A DNA stretch of 44,995 nt from UBA6136 sp964344495 (GCA_964344495.1 CAYFNI010000003.1:1-44995); one strand, 5' to 3'. Counted from the stretch's first letter, positions 26,114 through 35,977 are shown. Notes: a model not told the origin generated them from the letters alone. Translations and numbers: made by a program.

Positions 26114-28000
26114 ATGTCCGCGCACCCGGTTTCTCTCCAGCGGGGTCCCGAGAAGAGCAGCCTGATGCTGGCGGCGCTGGGTATCGTCTTTGGTGACATT
26201 GGCACCAGTCCGCTCTACACCCTGAAGGAATGCTTCGGCAGCGCCCATGCCCTGCCGGCGACGTCCGCCAATATCCTCGGCATTCTGTCGCTGGTGTTCT
26301 GGGCGATCCTGATCGTCATTTCCCTCAAGTACGTGGTCTTCATCATGCGGGCCGACAACAAGGGCGAGGGCGGCATCATGGCGTTGCTCTCGCTGGTCAC
26401 GGAAAAGGCGCGCATCAGTCCGCGGCTGAATTATGCGCTGCTGATTCTCGGCCTGATCGGCGCCTCGCTGTTCTATGGTGACGGCATCATCACCCCGGCC
26501 ATTTCCGTTCTCAGCGCCGTTGAAGGTCTGGAGGTACTCAAGCCGGCGTTGCACCCGTACATCATTCCGGTCGCGCTCATCATTCTGGTGCTGTTGTTCC
26601 GCTCGCAACAGCATGGCACCGGCAAGGTCGGCGGCCTGTTCGGCCCTATCATGGCTGTCTGGTTTCTGGCCCTGTCGGGATTCGGTCTCATCAGTCTGAT
26701 GGAAACCCCGGTGGTGCTGGAGGCGATCAATCCGCTGCATGCCTACCGGTTCTTCGCGCAGAATGGTGGCCATGCGATTCTGACACTGGGTTCGGTCGTG
26801 CTGGCCGTGACGGGCGGCGAGGCCCTCTATGCCGACATGGGACATTTCGGCCGTACGCCGATCCGCAAGGCCTGGTTCCTGATCGCCCTGCCAGCGCTGT
26901 TGCTGAACTATTTCGGTCAGGCGGCCCTGCTGATGCGGGATCCTGACGCCATCCAGAATCCGTTCTACCTGCTGGTCGATCCCGGCTGGCTGACCTTCAT
27001 GATCATTCTGGCCACGCTGGCGACCGTGATTGCCTCCCAGGCCGTCATTTCCGGCGCGTTCTCGCTCACCGCGCAGGCGATCCAGCTCGGTTTCTGTCCG
27101 CGGCTGGCGATCAAGTACACGTCGGAAGACGAAATGGGGCAGATTTACATTCCTGCCATCAACACGTTGCTGATGGTCGGTGTGATCGGCCTGATCCTGG
27201 GCTTGCAGACGTCTTCAGAATTGGCGGCGGCCTATGGCATCGCGGTGACGGGCACCATGGCGATCGACACCGTGCTGGCTCTGGTGGTGGCATTGACCCT
27301 CTGGCGCTGGAATGCCCTCCTCACCGTCAGTCTGGCGCTTGGCTTTCTGTGCGTCGATCTGGCCTTCTTTGGCGCGAACGTGCCGAAAATTCCCGAAGGG
27401 GGCTGGTTTCCGCTGTTGATTGGCGCGTTGGTGTTTACGCTGCTCAGCACCTGGAAACGTGGCCGTCAACTGTTACTGGAGAAGTTGCAGGAGGAGGCCA
27501 TGCCGGTGGCGGACTTCCTGCGTGAGCTGGAGGAGCATCCGCTGGTACGGGTCAAGGGCACGGCGGTGTACCTGACCACCAGTCGCCAGGGAATTCCGCT
27601 CAGCATGTTGAGCAACATTCGTCACAACAAGGTGTTGCACGAGAATGTCATCGTCATGAGCGTCATTACCGAGCCGATGCCGCGGGTCTTGCCCGAGAAG
27701 CGCCGTGAGGTCAGCAAGCTGGGCGACGGACTATTCCGGGTCAACCTGCGCTACGGTTTCGCGGAATCGCCCAATCTGCCCAAGACCCTGCGCTCCTGCA
27801 GCCGCGAAATCGAAATCGATCCGGCCGATACCTTCTTCTTCCTCAGTCGCGAGACGCTGATTGCCCGTCGCGCCAATGCTCTGGCGTGGTGGCGCCTCAA
27901 ACTGTTCATCGGCATGGCCCGTAACGCCGGCTCGGCCGCCCGCTACTTTCACCTGCCGACGGAACGTGTGGTCGAGCTGGGCAATCAGGTGTTGATCTAG
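26114..28000 (+). CDS. kup: Low-affinity potassium transporter Kup
   Basis: A 628-residue KUP/HAK K+:H+ symporter. The family signature ALGIVFGDIGTSPLYTLKECF stands at the first helix, followed by YGDGIITPAISVLSAVEGLE and ADMGHFGRTPIRKAWF. About 12 membrane helices precede a C-terminal cytosolic domain that includes GTAVYLTTSRQGIPLSMLSNIRHNKVLHE. The ATG at 26114 gives the normal length; upstream in-frame codons belong to the intergenic region. Divergent from nhaD and tail-to-tail with rnfD (1 bp between stops). Confidence 0.97.
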   Translation: MSAHPVSLQRGPEKSSLMLAALGIVFGDIGTSPLYTLKECFGSAHALPATSANILGILSLVFWAILIVISLKYVVFIMRADNKGEGGIMALLSLVTEKARISPRLNYALLILGLIGASLFYGDGIITPAISVLSAVEGLEVLKPALHPYIIPVALIILVLLFRSQQHGTGKVGGLFGPIMAVWFLALSGFGLISLMETPVVLEAINPLHAYRFFAQNGGHAILTLGSVVLAVTGGEALYADMGHFGRTPIRKAWFLIALPALLLNYFGQAALLMRDPDAIQNPFYLLVDPGWLTFMIILATLATVIASQAVISGAFSLTAQAIQLGFCPRLAIKYTSEDEMGQIYIPAINTLLMVGVIGLILGLQTSSELAAAYGIAVTGTMAIDTVLALVVALTLWRWNALLTVSLALGFLCVDLAFFGANVPKIPEGGWFPLLIGALVFTLLSTWKRGRQLLLEKLQEEAMPVADFLRELEEHPLVRVKGTAVYLTTSRQGIPLSMLSNIRHNKVLHENVIVMSVITEPMPRVLPEKRREVSKLGDGLFRVNLRYGFAESPNLPKTLRSCSREIEIDPADTFFFLSRETLIARRANALAWWRLKLFIGMARNAGSAARYFHLPTERVVELGNQVLI

Positions 28001-28001
28001 C

Positions 28002-29006
28002 CTAGTGCCCGTACACCCGCCCGCGGGTGTAGCGATCCAGGGTGGGGGCGACCACGTTCATCAGCAGCACGGCAAAGGCGACCCCGTCCGGGTAGCCGCC
28101 GAACGAGCGAATCACCACGACCAGCGCGCCAATGCCCGCGCCATACAGCCAGCGGGCCCAGGGCGTGGTGGCCGCTGTCACCGGGTCGGTGACGATGAAA
28201 AAAGCCGCCAGCAGGGTCGAGCCGCTGAAGAGGTGGAACGCTGCGCCGGGGTAAATGCCCGGCAGGGCCCAGTCGATGGCCGTTGCCATCAGACCCACCG
28301 CGGCGAGGAACGCCAGCACCAGCCGTCGGTCGATCACCCGCCGGTGCAGCAACCACAGGCCGCCGGCGCCGAAGCCCAGATTGATGAAGCGCCAGCCCCA
28401 TGTTCCCTGTGCGTCTGAACGGGTGCCGGTGATCAGGAAGTCGTGCTCGGCAGTGAGCGGGGTTGCCCGGGCCAGCGCATCAATCCAGCCATCCGGCAGC
28501 CCCCTGAAGATAGCTGCTACCGAATCGGCGACTCCGAACGCGGTTCCCTGAAGCTCTGCCGCACCGGGCCAGAAGGTCATCGCCTTGGGGAAGGACACCA
28601 TCAGCACGGCGTAACCGAGCATGGCCGGATTGAACGGGTTGTGGCCGAGGCCGCCGTACAGGTGCTTGCCGAACACCATCGCGAACGTCGCGCCGATGAC
28701 GCTGACCCACCAGGGAGCCAGCGGCGGCAGTGACAGGGCGAGCAGCAGGGCGGTCACGAGCGCGCTGTGGTCACGGAGCGTCGGGCCGCTGGCCCGGCCG
28801 CGCAGGCGCAGCATGGCGGCCTCGGTTAGCACGGCGGTGCCCGCGCACAGGCCGATCTGGATCGGCACACCGACCCCGAATTGCCACCACTGGATCAGTA
28901 ACCCCGGCACCAGCGCCAGCAGCACGTCGCGCATGATCTGGGCGACCGGACGCGGCGGCGTCGGGGCCGGGGGCTGCCATCGCAGGCGGTCGATCAGCGG
29001 CAGCAT
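28002..29006 (-). CDS. rnfD: RnfD/NqrB-family membrane flavoprotein, solitary
   Basis: A 334-residue protein of the RnfD (RsxD) family. Ten or so membrane helices include the motif KHLYGGLGHNPFNPAMLGYA. Thr182 in DALARATPL corresponds to the Thr that holds FMN by a phosphoester bond in Rnf/Nqr complexes. The C-terminal half has FSGSTLLAAFFIVTDPVTAATTPWAR and IRSFGGYPDGVAFAVLLMN, also typical. In known complexes RnfD is one of six subunits of an ion-pumping ferredoxin:NAD+ oxidoreductase. Here no rnfA, B, C, E or G is in the window; instead it closes a run behind an ABC exporter, 33 bp after it, with GGAG 8 bp before its ATG. Partners elsewhere in the genome cannot be excluded. Confidence 0.9.
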   Translation of the reverse strand: MLPLIDRLRWQPPAPTPPRPVAQIMRDVLLALVPGLLIQWWQFGVGVPIQIGLCAGTAVLTEAAMLRLRGRASGPTLRDHSALVTALLLALSLPPLAPWWVSVIGATFAMVFGKHLYGGLGHNPFNPAMLGYAVLMVSFPKAMTFWPGAAELQGTAFGVADSVAAIFRGLPDGWIDALARATPLTAEHDFLITGTRSDAQGTWGWRFINLGFGAGGLWLLHRRVIDRRLVLAFLAAVGLMATAIDWALPGIYPGAAFHLFSGSTLLAAFFIVTDPVTAATTPWARWLYGAGIGALVVVIRSFGGYPDGVAFAVLLMNVVAPTLDRYTRGRVYGH

Positions 29007-29039
29007 GACACGGAGTCTCCGGTGGGGCGGGGCCGCTGC

Positions 29040-30762
29040 TCAGGCATGGCCATCGCGTGGTTCGGCAAAGCCACCCTCCCGAACCATGCGCGCGAACTGC
29101 TCCCCCTGAGCCACAAGGTCGGCAAAGCGGCCGCGCTCAACGATGCGGCCCTCGTCCAGAACCAGAATCTGGTCGGCATGCGCCACGGTCGAGAGCCGGT
29201 GAGCGATGATGAACGTGGTCCGGCCCTGCAGCAAGGCCTGAAGTGCGCGCTGAATCTTGGCCTCGGTCGTCGTGTCGAGGGCACTGGTGGCCTCGTCGAG
29301 GATCAGGATCGGGGCATCCTTGAGGATGGCCCGGGCAATCGCCAGCCGCTGGCGCTCGCCGCCTGACAGCGCCGCGCCCCGTTCGCCGATGACGAAGCCA
29401 TAGCCGCCGGGTTTGCGCTGGATGAACTCATCCGCCTCGGCCAGCCGGGCCGCCGCGATGACTTCGTCATCGGTGGCCTCCGGTCGTCCGATGCGCAGGT
29501 TCTCGGCAATCGACCGGTTGAACAGGCCGGCATCCTGAAACACCACGGCGACGGCCTTGCGCAGGGAATCCAGTGTCAGGTCCCGAATGTCCTGCCCGTC
29601 GATCGTAATGCGCCCGGCATCGGGATCGCGCAACCGTTGCAGCAGGGTCAGCGTGGTGGTCTTGCCCGAACCGGTGGCGCCGACCAGCGCTACCGTCTGG
29701 CCAGCGCGTGCTTCAAAGTCGAGGCCGAAAACGCCCTGCTCGCTGCCGGGATAGCGGAAGCCCACCGACTCGAACCGCACGCTCCCGCCCCGTAGCGCCA
29801 GGTCCCGCGCGTCTTGGCTCTCCAGCGGACTGCCGGCAGCATCCAGGAGGCTGAAGAAACTGCGCAGGGTAGGGGCCTGCTGGAAGATGCCGGCGACGAA
29901 ATTCGACAGTTGGTCGAGCTTGCCGATCAGCAGGGTCGCGAAGCCGACAAAGCTGACAATGTCGCCCACGCTGACCTCGCCGCGCTGGACCAGGATCGCG
30001 CCGACCGCGAACACCGCGACCATGGTGATGGTGGCCGAAGCCCGGGTCAGCACGGTCAGGATCGCCCACCAGGTCACGACCGGGTATTGAGCCGACAGCA
30101 GCCGCTCCATCAGCCCCTGCAGTGCGGAGGTTTCGGCCGACAGCCGGGCGTAGCTCTGCACCACGGTGATATTGCCCAGCACATCGCCGACCCGGCCGAA
30201 GAGGGTTTGGTTGTGTGTTTCCACCGCATTCTGCCCGCCGACACTGCGGTTGATGACCATTACGTTGGCAATGGCATAGATCAGCGCCAGCAGGCCCAGA
30301 ATCGCCGCCAAGGTGGGCTGCATGGCGATGGCGGTGGGTATCAGGCAGCCGATGCTGACCAGCGCCGCCAGATGTTCGCGCATTAAGGTCAGCCACAGCC
30401 GAAACAGGACATCGGTGCCGNNNNNNNNNNNNNNNNNNNNNNNNNNNNNNNNNNNNNNNNNNNNNNNNNNNNTCAAAGGCCTGACTGAGCGCGGCCAGTC
30501 GCTGCCGGTGGGCCAGACGATCAGCCGCGACCGCCACCACCACGCCGCCGCCAATGCTGAACAGACCCAGCCCCGCCCACAGCCCGATCAGGGGGAACGC
30601 GGCTTCGCCACGTGCCAGCACATCCACGACCCGACCAAACAGGATCGGCTCGGCCAGTTGCACCAGCCCGATCGCCACATTGGCCAGCACCAGACTGGCG
30701 GCCAGCCATTTTTCCGAGGACAGCAGCCCAAGGGCCCGGGTGTAGGTCTGCAGGAGCGTCAT
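29040..30762 (-). CDS. ABC exporter, NdvA/ChvA beta-glucan type, interrupted by an assembly gap
   Basis: A type I ABC half-transporter with fused membrane and nucleotide-binding domains. The N-terminal part (AEPILFGRVVDVLARGE) and the region after the gap (LFRLWLTLMREHLA, LIPTAIAMQP, AETSALQGLMERLLSAQYPV, FVGFATLLIGKLDQL) resemble NdvA/ChvA cyclic beta-1,2-glucan exporters. The ATPase has Walker A GATGSGKT, signature LSGGERQRLA, Walker B LILDEATSALD and H-loop IIAHRLST. The 52 N at 30421-30472 split the frame: the two halves join only if the real gap is a multiple of three, so the gap length is wrong and the gene is probably intact. It follows trkH by 23 bp. Substrate unproven. Confidence 0.85.
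30421..30472. other. Assembly gap (52 N)
   Basis: A run of 52 N inside the ABC exporter gene. Reading frames left and right differ by one position across 52 bases, so the number is an estimate. Comparison with the NdvA family as I remember it suggests about 25-30 residues are missing. Confidence 0.97.
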
Positions 30763-30785
30763 GGGGCGGCTACAGGCGCGGCGGC

Positions 30786-32243
30786 CTATTTACGCCAGAA
30801 TGCCGGCGTGAACAGGATCAGCGCGGTAAAAATCTCGATCCGTCCGAGGAACATGGCCAGGGTACAGATCCAGGTCTGCACATCGCTCAGGCTGGCATAG
30901 TTGGACGCCGGACCGACTTCGCCAAGCCCCGGGCCGGCATTGTTGAGCGAGGCGATGATGGCCGAGAACGACGACACGAAATCGAGGCCGCTGATCACCA
31001 GCAGCAGCGTCAGTATGACGGTCGTCATGAAGTAGGCGAAGATGAATCCCAGCACCGACAGCAGGATGCGGGAGCTGATCACCGTCCCGCCCAGCTTGAC
31101 CGGATTGATCGACGCCGGGTGCGTCAGCAGAAACATCTGCATCTGGCTCTGCTTGAGCAGGATCAGCGTCCGCATCATCTTGATGCCGCCGCCGGTGGAG
31201 CCGGTACAGGCGGCCAGACAGCTGACAAACAACATCCACAGCGGCGCGAAAATCGGCCACTCGTTGAAATCGGCGCTGGCAAAACCGCAATCGGTGCCAA
31301 TGGACACCAGGTTGAAGCTGGCGTGCCGCAGCGCCGTCAGGAAAGTCGGGTAGACATCCATCTGCCAGAGATAGAAGCCGATGCCGACGCAACTGCCCAG
31401 GATCAGGACCAGGTAGGGCATGACTTCAATGTCATGGCCGTAGGGCGAGAAATTGCGGTTCTGCCAGGCCATGAAATGGGTGGCGAAATTCATGCCGGCC
31501 AGCAGCATGAAGACGATCAGCACCGCTTCGATCTCGGGTGAATTGAAATAGCCGACGCTGGCATCATGGGTGGAAAAGCCGCCCAGGCCCATGGTGGCAA
31601 AGGCGTGACAGACGGCATCGAGCCAGTCCATGCCGGCCCATTTCAGCGCCAGGATGCAGGCCAGGGTGATGACCGCGTAGGTGACCCACAGGTTCTTGGC
31701 CGTTTCGGTAATGCGCGGCGTCAGCTTGCTGTCCTTCATCGGGCCCGGTGTTTCGGCCACGTACAGCTGCCGGCCACCGACGCCCAGAATCGGCAGGATG
31801 GCCACTGCCAGAACGATGATGCCCATGCCGCCCAGCCAGTTCAGCTCGTGTCGCCACAGGTTGATGGCCGGCGGCAGATAGTCGAGGTTGCTGAGGATCG
31901 TGGAGCCGGTGGTGGACAGGCCCGACATGGTCTCGAAATACGCATCCGTGAAGGACAGATCGATCAGGTGCGACATCAGCGGAAAGGTCGCAAACGCAGC
32001 CATCCCCAGCCAGGCCAGCACGACCAGGATAAAGCCGTCGCGGGCCTTGAGTTCGACCTGAAACCGGTGCGTCATGCGCCACAGCAGCAGACCGGCGCCC
32101 AGGGTCAGTGCCATGTCCATCACGAACAGCATCTCGGTGCCGTCGCTATAGATCAGCGCGGTCAGGATCGGCAACAGATAGGTGCTGCTGAACACCGTCA
32201 GCATCAGGCCGAAGATCCGCAGCAGCGACAGCAGGCGCGTCAC
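30786..32243 (-). CDS. trkH: Potassium uptake protein TrkH
   Basis: A 485-residue Trk/Ktr membrane subunit. The four pore loops are present: STTGST, TMGLGGFS, SIGTDCGFAS and NNAGPGLGEVGP, each with the selectivity-filter glycine. GMGIIVLAVAILPILGVGG is a further family hallmark. TrkH imports K+ and needs a cytosolic TrkA regulator, which is not in the window. The GTG start at 32243 is 7 bp downstream of the pgaD stop, so the gene is translated as part of the pga operon. Confidence 0.96.
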   Translation of the reverse strand: MTRLLSLLRIFGLMLTVFSSTYLLPILTALIYSDGTEMLFVMDMALTLGAGLLLWRMTHRFQVELKARDGFILVVLAWLGMAAFATFPLMSHLIDLSFTDAYFETMSGLSTTGSTILSNLDYLPPAINLWRHELNWLGGMGIIVLAVAILPILGVGGRQLYVAETPGPMKDSKLTPRITETAKNLWVTYAVITLACILALKWAGMDWLDAVCHAFATMGLGGFSTHDASVGYFNSPEIEAVLIVFMLLAGMNFATHFMAWQNRNFSPYGHDIEVMPYLVLILGSCVGIGFYLWQMDVYPTFLTALRHASFNLVSIGTDCGFASADFNEWPIFAPLWMLFVSCLAACTGSTGGGIKMMRTLILLKQSQMQMFLLTHPASINPVKLGGTVISSRILLSVLGFIFAYFMTTVILTLLLVISGLDFVSSFSAIIASLNNAGPGLGEVGPASNYASLSDVQTWICTLAMFLGRIEIFTALILFTPAFWRK

Positions 32244-32250
32244 GACCCGG

Positions 32251-32694
32251 TTACTCCCGCAGTTCCGACGTGGCCGTCATTTGACCGTGATCGTTGAAGG
32301 TCACAGTCACGCATTGCCAGTCGCGCGCCTGCTCGACCACGACCGGACGGGTGGCGAAGCTATCGGGCCCGGCCGGCGTCGCGGCAGGCGGGGGCGCGTG
32401 CATGGCGTGGCCGGTCAGCTTCTTGAACGCGGTCCAGAGCAGCCACAGCAGCAGGATGCAGAGCACCGAGAACCCGTACAGCTGCAGCAGTTCGATCAGG
32501 CTCTTGTAGCCTCCGAACCAGCGGACTTCGGCCGAGAACTTGCGTACCCCCATCAACCAGCCGCTCAGGGACACCAGCGGGATCAGGAAATAAATCCACA
32601 ATGCCCAGCAGGAGAGCAGGACCACCAGCGAGCCGAGCCGTTGTCCCAGCGTCTGCAGGTGGGGGAGGTCAATGATCAGATCTTCTTCTCTCAT
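32251..32694 (-). CDS. pgaD: Poly-beta-1,6-N-acetylglucosamine synthesis protein PgaD
   Basis: A 147-residue inner-membrane protein with two membrane helices (SLVVLLSCWALWIYFLIPLV and LYGFSVLCILLLWLLW) and a short cytosolic tail. PgaD forms the PNAG synthase with PgaC and together they bind cyclic di-GMP in E. coli. The ATG overlaps the pgaC stop by 4 bp (ATGA). PgaD is poorly conserved, so the name rests on size, topology and position after pgaC. Confidence 0.85.
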   Translation of the reverse strand: MREEDLIIDLPHLQTLGQRLGSLVVLLSCWALWIYFLIPLVSLSGWLMGVRKFSAEVRWFGGYKSLIELLQLYGFSVLCILLLWLLWTAFKKLTGHAMHAPPPAATPAGPDSFATRPVVVEQARDWQCVTVTFNDHGQMTATSELRE

Positions 32695-34067
32695 CGGCGT
32701 CGCAACCCTCGGTCCAGCGTGACCCATACCGCCCGCTGGCCGCGCTTCTTGCGCACGGCCTTGAAAAAGCCGCTGACGGTCGTGCCGATATTGATCAGCC
32801 AGTAGACGATGGGATACCAGATCATCCAGTAGTAATAGCGGGCGATGCCGCCGGTCCGGCGCTCGTAGCGCGAATCGATCCACAGGCTGATACCGAACTG
32901 GATCAGACAGGTGATGCTGAGCAACATGCTGGTCCAGCTGGGCGAAAGATCCTCCAGCTGCTCCTTCGGGGTTTCGTTGAACAGCTCCAGCGGCAGCAAC
33001 AGCAGCGTGCCCAGCACCAGAAACGACCAGCTGATGCTGATCACCGACTCCAGGTACAGCGGCCACAGACTGCGCGACTGCCAGCGCCACATGCGCTTGA
33101 AATAACGCAGCAGCACCTCGACGCCGCCTTGCGCCCAGCGGGTGCGCTGCTTCCACAAGCCCGTCAGGGATTCCGGCATCAGCACCCAGCACAGGGCATT
33201 CGGTTCGAAACGGATCGACCAGCCGGCCAGCTGCAGCTTCCAGCTGATGTCGATGTCCTCGGTCACCATGTCCGGGCTCCAGTAACCCACATCGCGCAGC
33301 GCGGACTGGCGGAAGGCGCCGATCACGCCGGAGATGGTGAAGATGCGGCCGTAGACCCGCTGGGCGCGCTTGATCATGCCGACAATGGCGGAGAACTCGC
33401 CGACCTGCACCCGGCCGAGGAGCGTCGAACGGTTGCGGATGCGCGGATTGCCGGTGACGGCACCGACGCTCGGGTCGTCCAGGAAATGCTGGACCATCCA
33501 GCGGGCGGCGTCGGGCGACAACAGCGCGTCGCCGTCGATGCAGATCAGGATCTCGCGGTCGCTCAGCAGAGCCGCGGTGCGCAGGCCCACGGCCTTGCCC
33601 TGATTGCTGGCCAGGTTCACCACCCGCAGTTGCGGATGACGGCCGGCCAGCTCGAGCAAGATATCCAGCGTGTTGTCGCGGCTGCCGTCATTGATGGCAA
33701 TGATGTCGAAATCGGGATAGTGCTGGCGCAGGCAGTAGCCGATGGTCTCGCGCACGTTCTCGGCTTCGTTGTGGCAGGGGATCAGGATCGAGATCGGCGG
33801 ATAGTTGGGGCGTTCCGGCGGAGCGGAAAACGGGCCGCCGGTGTTGCGTTCCCAGAGCCAGAAATACACCAGTGCCCCGATCATCCAGACATAGGCCATG
33901 AACAACGGGTAATAGAACATGAAGCGCGCCAGCGCATCGTCCAGATTGCTCAGCATCTGCGGGTCCAGCAGGCCGTGCGGGGCAGCGTCGCCGAGCCAGC
34001 CGGTCAGGGCGGCCCAGTGCGCGTGGAGCCGGTCAATCCAGTGGGTGGCATCGGTATTTGGGTTCAT
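32691..34067 (-). CDS. pgaC: Poly-N-acetylglucosamine synthase PgaC
   Basis: A 458-residue GT2 glycosyltransferase that polymerises UDP-GlcNAc into beta-1,6-linked poly-N-acetylglucosamine and feeds it across the inner membrane. Two N-terminal helices are followed by ISILIPCHNEAENV, Asp127 in NDGS, the DGD pair at 178-180, TED with Asp271, and QRTRW at 307-311, then C-terminal helices. It starts 2 bp after the pgaB stop and overlaps pgaD. Activity usually depends on cyclic di-GMP. Confidence 0.96.
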   Translation of the reverse strand: MNPNTDATHWIDRLHAHWAALTGWLGDAAPHGLLDPQMLSNLDDALARFMFYYPLFMAYVWMIGALVYFWLWERNTGGPFSAPPERPNYPPISILIPCHNEAENVRETIGYCLRQHYPDFDIIAINDGSRDNTLDILLELAGRHPQLRVVNLASNQGKAVGLRTAALLSDREILICIDGDALLSPDAARWMVQHFLDDPSVGAVTGNPRIRNRSTLLGRVQVGEFSAIVGMIKRAQRVYGRIFTISGVIGAFRQSALRDVGYWSPDMVTEDIDISWKLQLAGWSIRFEPNALCWVLMPESLTGLWKQRTRWAQGGVEVLLRYFKRMWRWQSRSLWPLYLESVISISWSFLVLGTLLLLPLELFNETPKEQLEDLSPSWTSMLLSITCLIQFGISLWIDSRYERRTGGIARYYYWMIWYPIVYWLINIGTTVSGFFKAVRKKRGQRAVWVTLDRGLRRR

Positions 34068-34069
34068 GC

Positions 34070-35977
34070 TCAGGGAACGAATTCGACCGCGAAGTCTTTC
34101 TTGAGGGTTTCGACGGCCGGCTGGTTGGTGTAGACATCATCGGGGTAGTAGCCGAGATGCTTGGCGCCGGCCTGCTTCAGAATCCCGATCTGGTGGATAA
34201 AGGCGGGCATCGGGATCGGCTGCTGGGTGTTCCAGTCCTGCGCCTGCAGCTCGAACACGGTCTTGTCCAGCCCGCCGGGATGGCGGCTGACCTTGCCGGC
34301 CAGATCCCGCAGCCACTGATCCGGCTGGGCGGCCTTTTCCATCAGCGGCATGGCCTCGATGGCGACGTAATCGTAGTGGGCCAGAAAGGCCGGCAGGGAC
34401 TGCGCGTACCATTCCTCGCTGTCAGGCATCAGGACCGGCAACGCATACAGGTTGCGGGCGGTCTTGATGTAGGGACGGAACAGCCGGACCCGTTCGGCCA
34501 GCGCATCGGTGAATTGCGCCATCAGCTCGGTCTTGTGCCGGGCCCAGGCCAGACGCATGGCGGGCGTGGCGTGCAGTGACGCGAAGTCGGCCGGCAATCC
34601 CCACACCTCGTGGGCATAGGCCAGAGCGGCCGGCGAGGCATCCTCGAAGTCCGACAGGATGCCGTCATCGTGAAACAGCACCCCGTCGAAGGAGCAGAAG
34701 CGGGCCAGATCCTCGTACAGATCGCCCACCCAGCGCCGCGCGTCGGCATTGAAGGGTGACAGGCGGGTGTAGATGTGGCCCGGCGTCTGCGCCTTGCCAT
34801 CACGCCACTCCATCACCCGCCAGTCCTCCGGCACATCGGCCTTGAAGGCCATCATCGGCATCCAGGCGTACACCTTGACGCCGGCACGGGTTTTCAGCTG
34901 CCAGGCGACCCGGCTGAACAGGTCGGCCCGGACCGGCAGATGGCGGTTGGGGAAATACAGGGCATCGGCATTGCCGTCGCCATCCGGATCGGAAAAGGCC
35001 TGCAGATAGACGGTGTTGACGCCGCTGTTGCGGATGCGGTCGATCACCAGGCCGAGGTTCTTTTCCGCCTGTTCGTTGCTCTTGTCGTAGATGTAGTCGA
35101 TGTCCAGATGCGCCACCCGCAGCGGGCGATCGGTGCGCAGGCCCTGCACGATGCGGGCGAACTGCTTCTGATCGGGGTCGTCGGCGATCAGCAGCCGGCG
35201 CATGGCGCGCAGGTCGGCCAGCGTGTTGATGCCATCCCACAGCGCCATGGTGTAGGGCATGCCGGCGGTGCGGGCGGCGTTCAGCACGGTTTCGTTGTAC
35301 TCGCCGAACGGCCACACCATCACCCGCGGACGCAGGCCGGCGTGCTGCCAGATGAAGTCGGCGCTGCGGGCCACGGAGGCAGTGACCCGGGTCCGGTATT
35401 CCTCGTCATCCTCGTATTGCCCGAGGTCGGTGTCATAGGCATGGGTGGTGGCGGCGGCCTGCTCGTTGCTTTGCGGGTTGGCGGTCACGCCCCGGTGCAG
35501 GTCAAAACTGTGCGAGGCCACTTCCACCAGCCCCGACGCGGCCAGTTCGCGCACCTGTGCCCAGCTCAGCAGGGTCTTGTTGGCCGGGCGGTTGATGGCA
35601 TCCGAGCCTTCCATCCAGGTGCCGACCAGTGCGACCACCGCCGGATAGTGATATTTCTTCAGCAGCGGAAACACCCGGCTGTAGAAGCTCTCGTAGCCGT
35701 CGTCAAAGGTCAGCAGCACGGCCTTGTCCGGCAGCGGCGCGCCACCCCGGGCCGCCACCACAATCTGCTGGAAGCTGACCACGTGGTAGCCGGCGCTTTT
35801 CAGCCAGGCCAGGTGGCTCTCGAAATGCTTCTGGCTCACCGCCACCCGGTCGAACGGCGGCTCCCGTTCCTCCTCGGGGATGATGTCGTGGTAGTTGAGC
35901 GCAATGACAGTGTTGCTGCCGGCCAGCGCGCCGTGGGCGAACAGGCAGAAGAGAGTCGCGATCAGGATGCGGATCAT
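34070..35977 (-). CDS. pgaB: Poly-beta-1,6-N-acetylglucosamine N-deacetylase PgaB
   Basis: A 635-residue exported two-domain protein. A Sec signal (RILIATLFCLFAHGALA) is not a lipobox type. The NodB-like deacetylase domain has ALNYHDI with His30/Asp31, TFDDGY with Asp92/Asp93, and metal ligands His156 and His161 (HSFDLH). The C-terminal part from about 300 (LDIDYIYDKSN, LQAFSDPDGDGNADALYFPNRHLPVR, DGVLFHDD) is the glycoside-hydrolase-like polymer-binding domain of PgaB. It removes some N-acetyl groups from PNAG in the periplasm so it can be exported. E. coli PgaB is a lipoprotein; this one lacks the Cys. Start 38 bp after the NhaD stop. Confidence 0.94.
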   Translation of the reverse strand: MIRILIATLFCLFAHGALAGSNTVIALNYHDIIPEEEREPPFDRVAVSQKHFESHLAWLKSAGYHVVSFQQIVVAARGGAPLPDKAVLLTFDDGYESFYSRVFPLLKKYHYPAVVALVGTWMEGSDAINRPANKTLLSWAQVRELAASGLVEVASHSFDLHRGVTANPQSNEQAAATTHAYDTDLGQYEDDEEYRTRVTASVARSADFIWQHAGLRPRVMVWPFGEYNETVLNAARTAGMPYTMALWDGINTLADLRAMRRLLIADDPDQKQFARIVQGLRTDRPLRVAHLDIDYIYDKSNEQAEKNLGLVIDRIRNSGVNTVYLQAFSDPDGDGNADALYFPNRHLPVRADLFSRVAWQLKTRAGVKVYAWMPMMAFKADVPEDWRVMEWRDGKAQTPGHIYTRLSPFNADARRWVGDLYEDLARFCSFDGVLFHDDGILSDFEDASPAALAYAHEVWGLPADFASLHATPAMRLAWARHKTELMAQFTDALAERVRLFRPYIKTARNLYALPVLMPDSEEWYAQSLPAFLAHYDYVAIEAMPLMEKAAQPDQWLRDLAGKVSRHPGGLDKTVFELQAQDWNTQQPIPMPAFIHQIGILKQAGAKHLGYYPDDVYTNQPAVETLKKDFAVEFVP

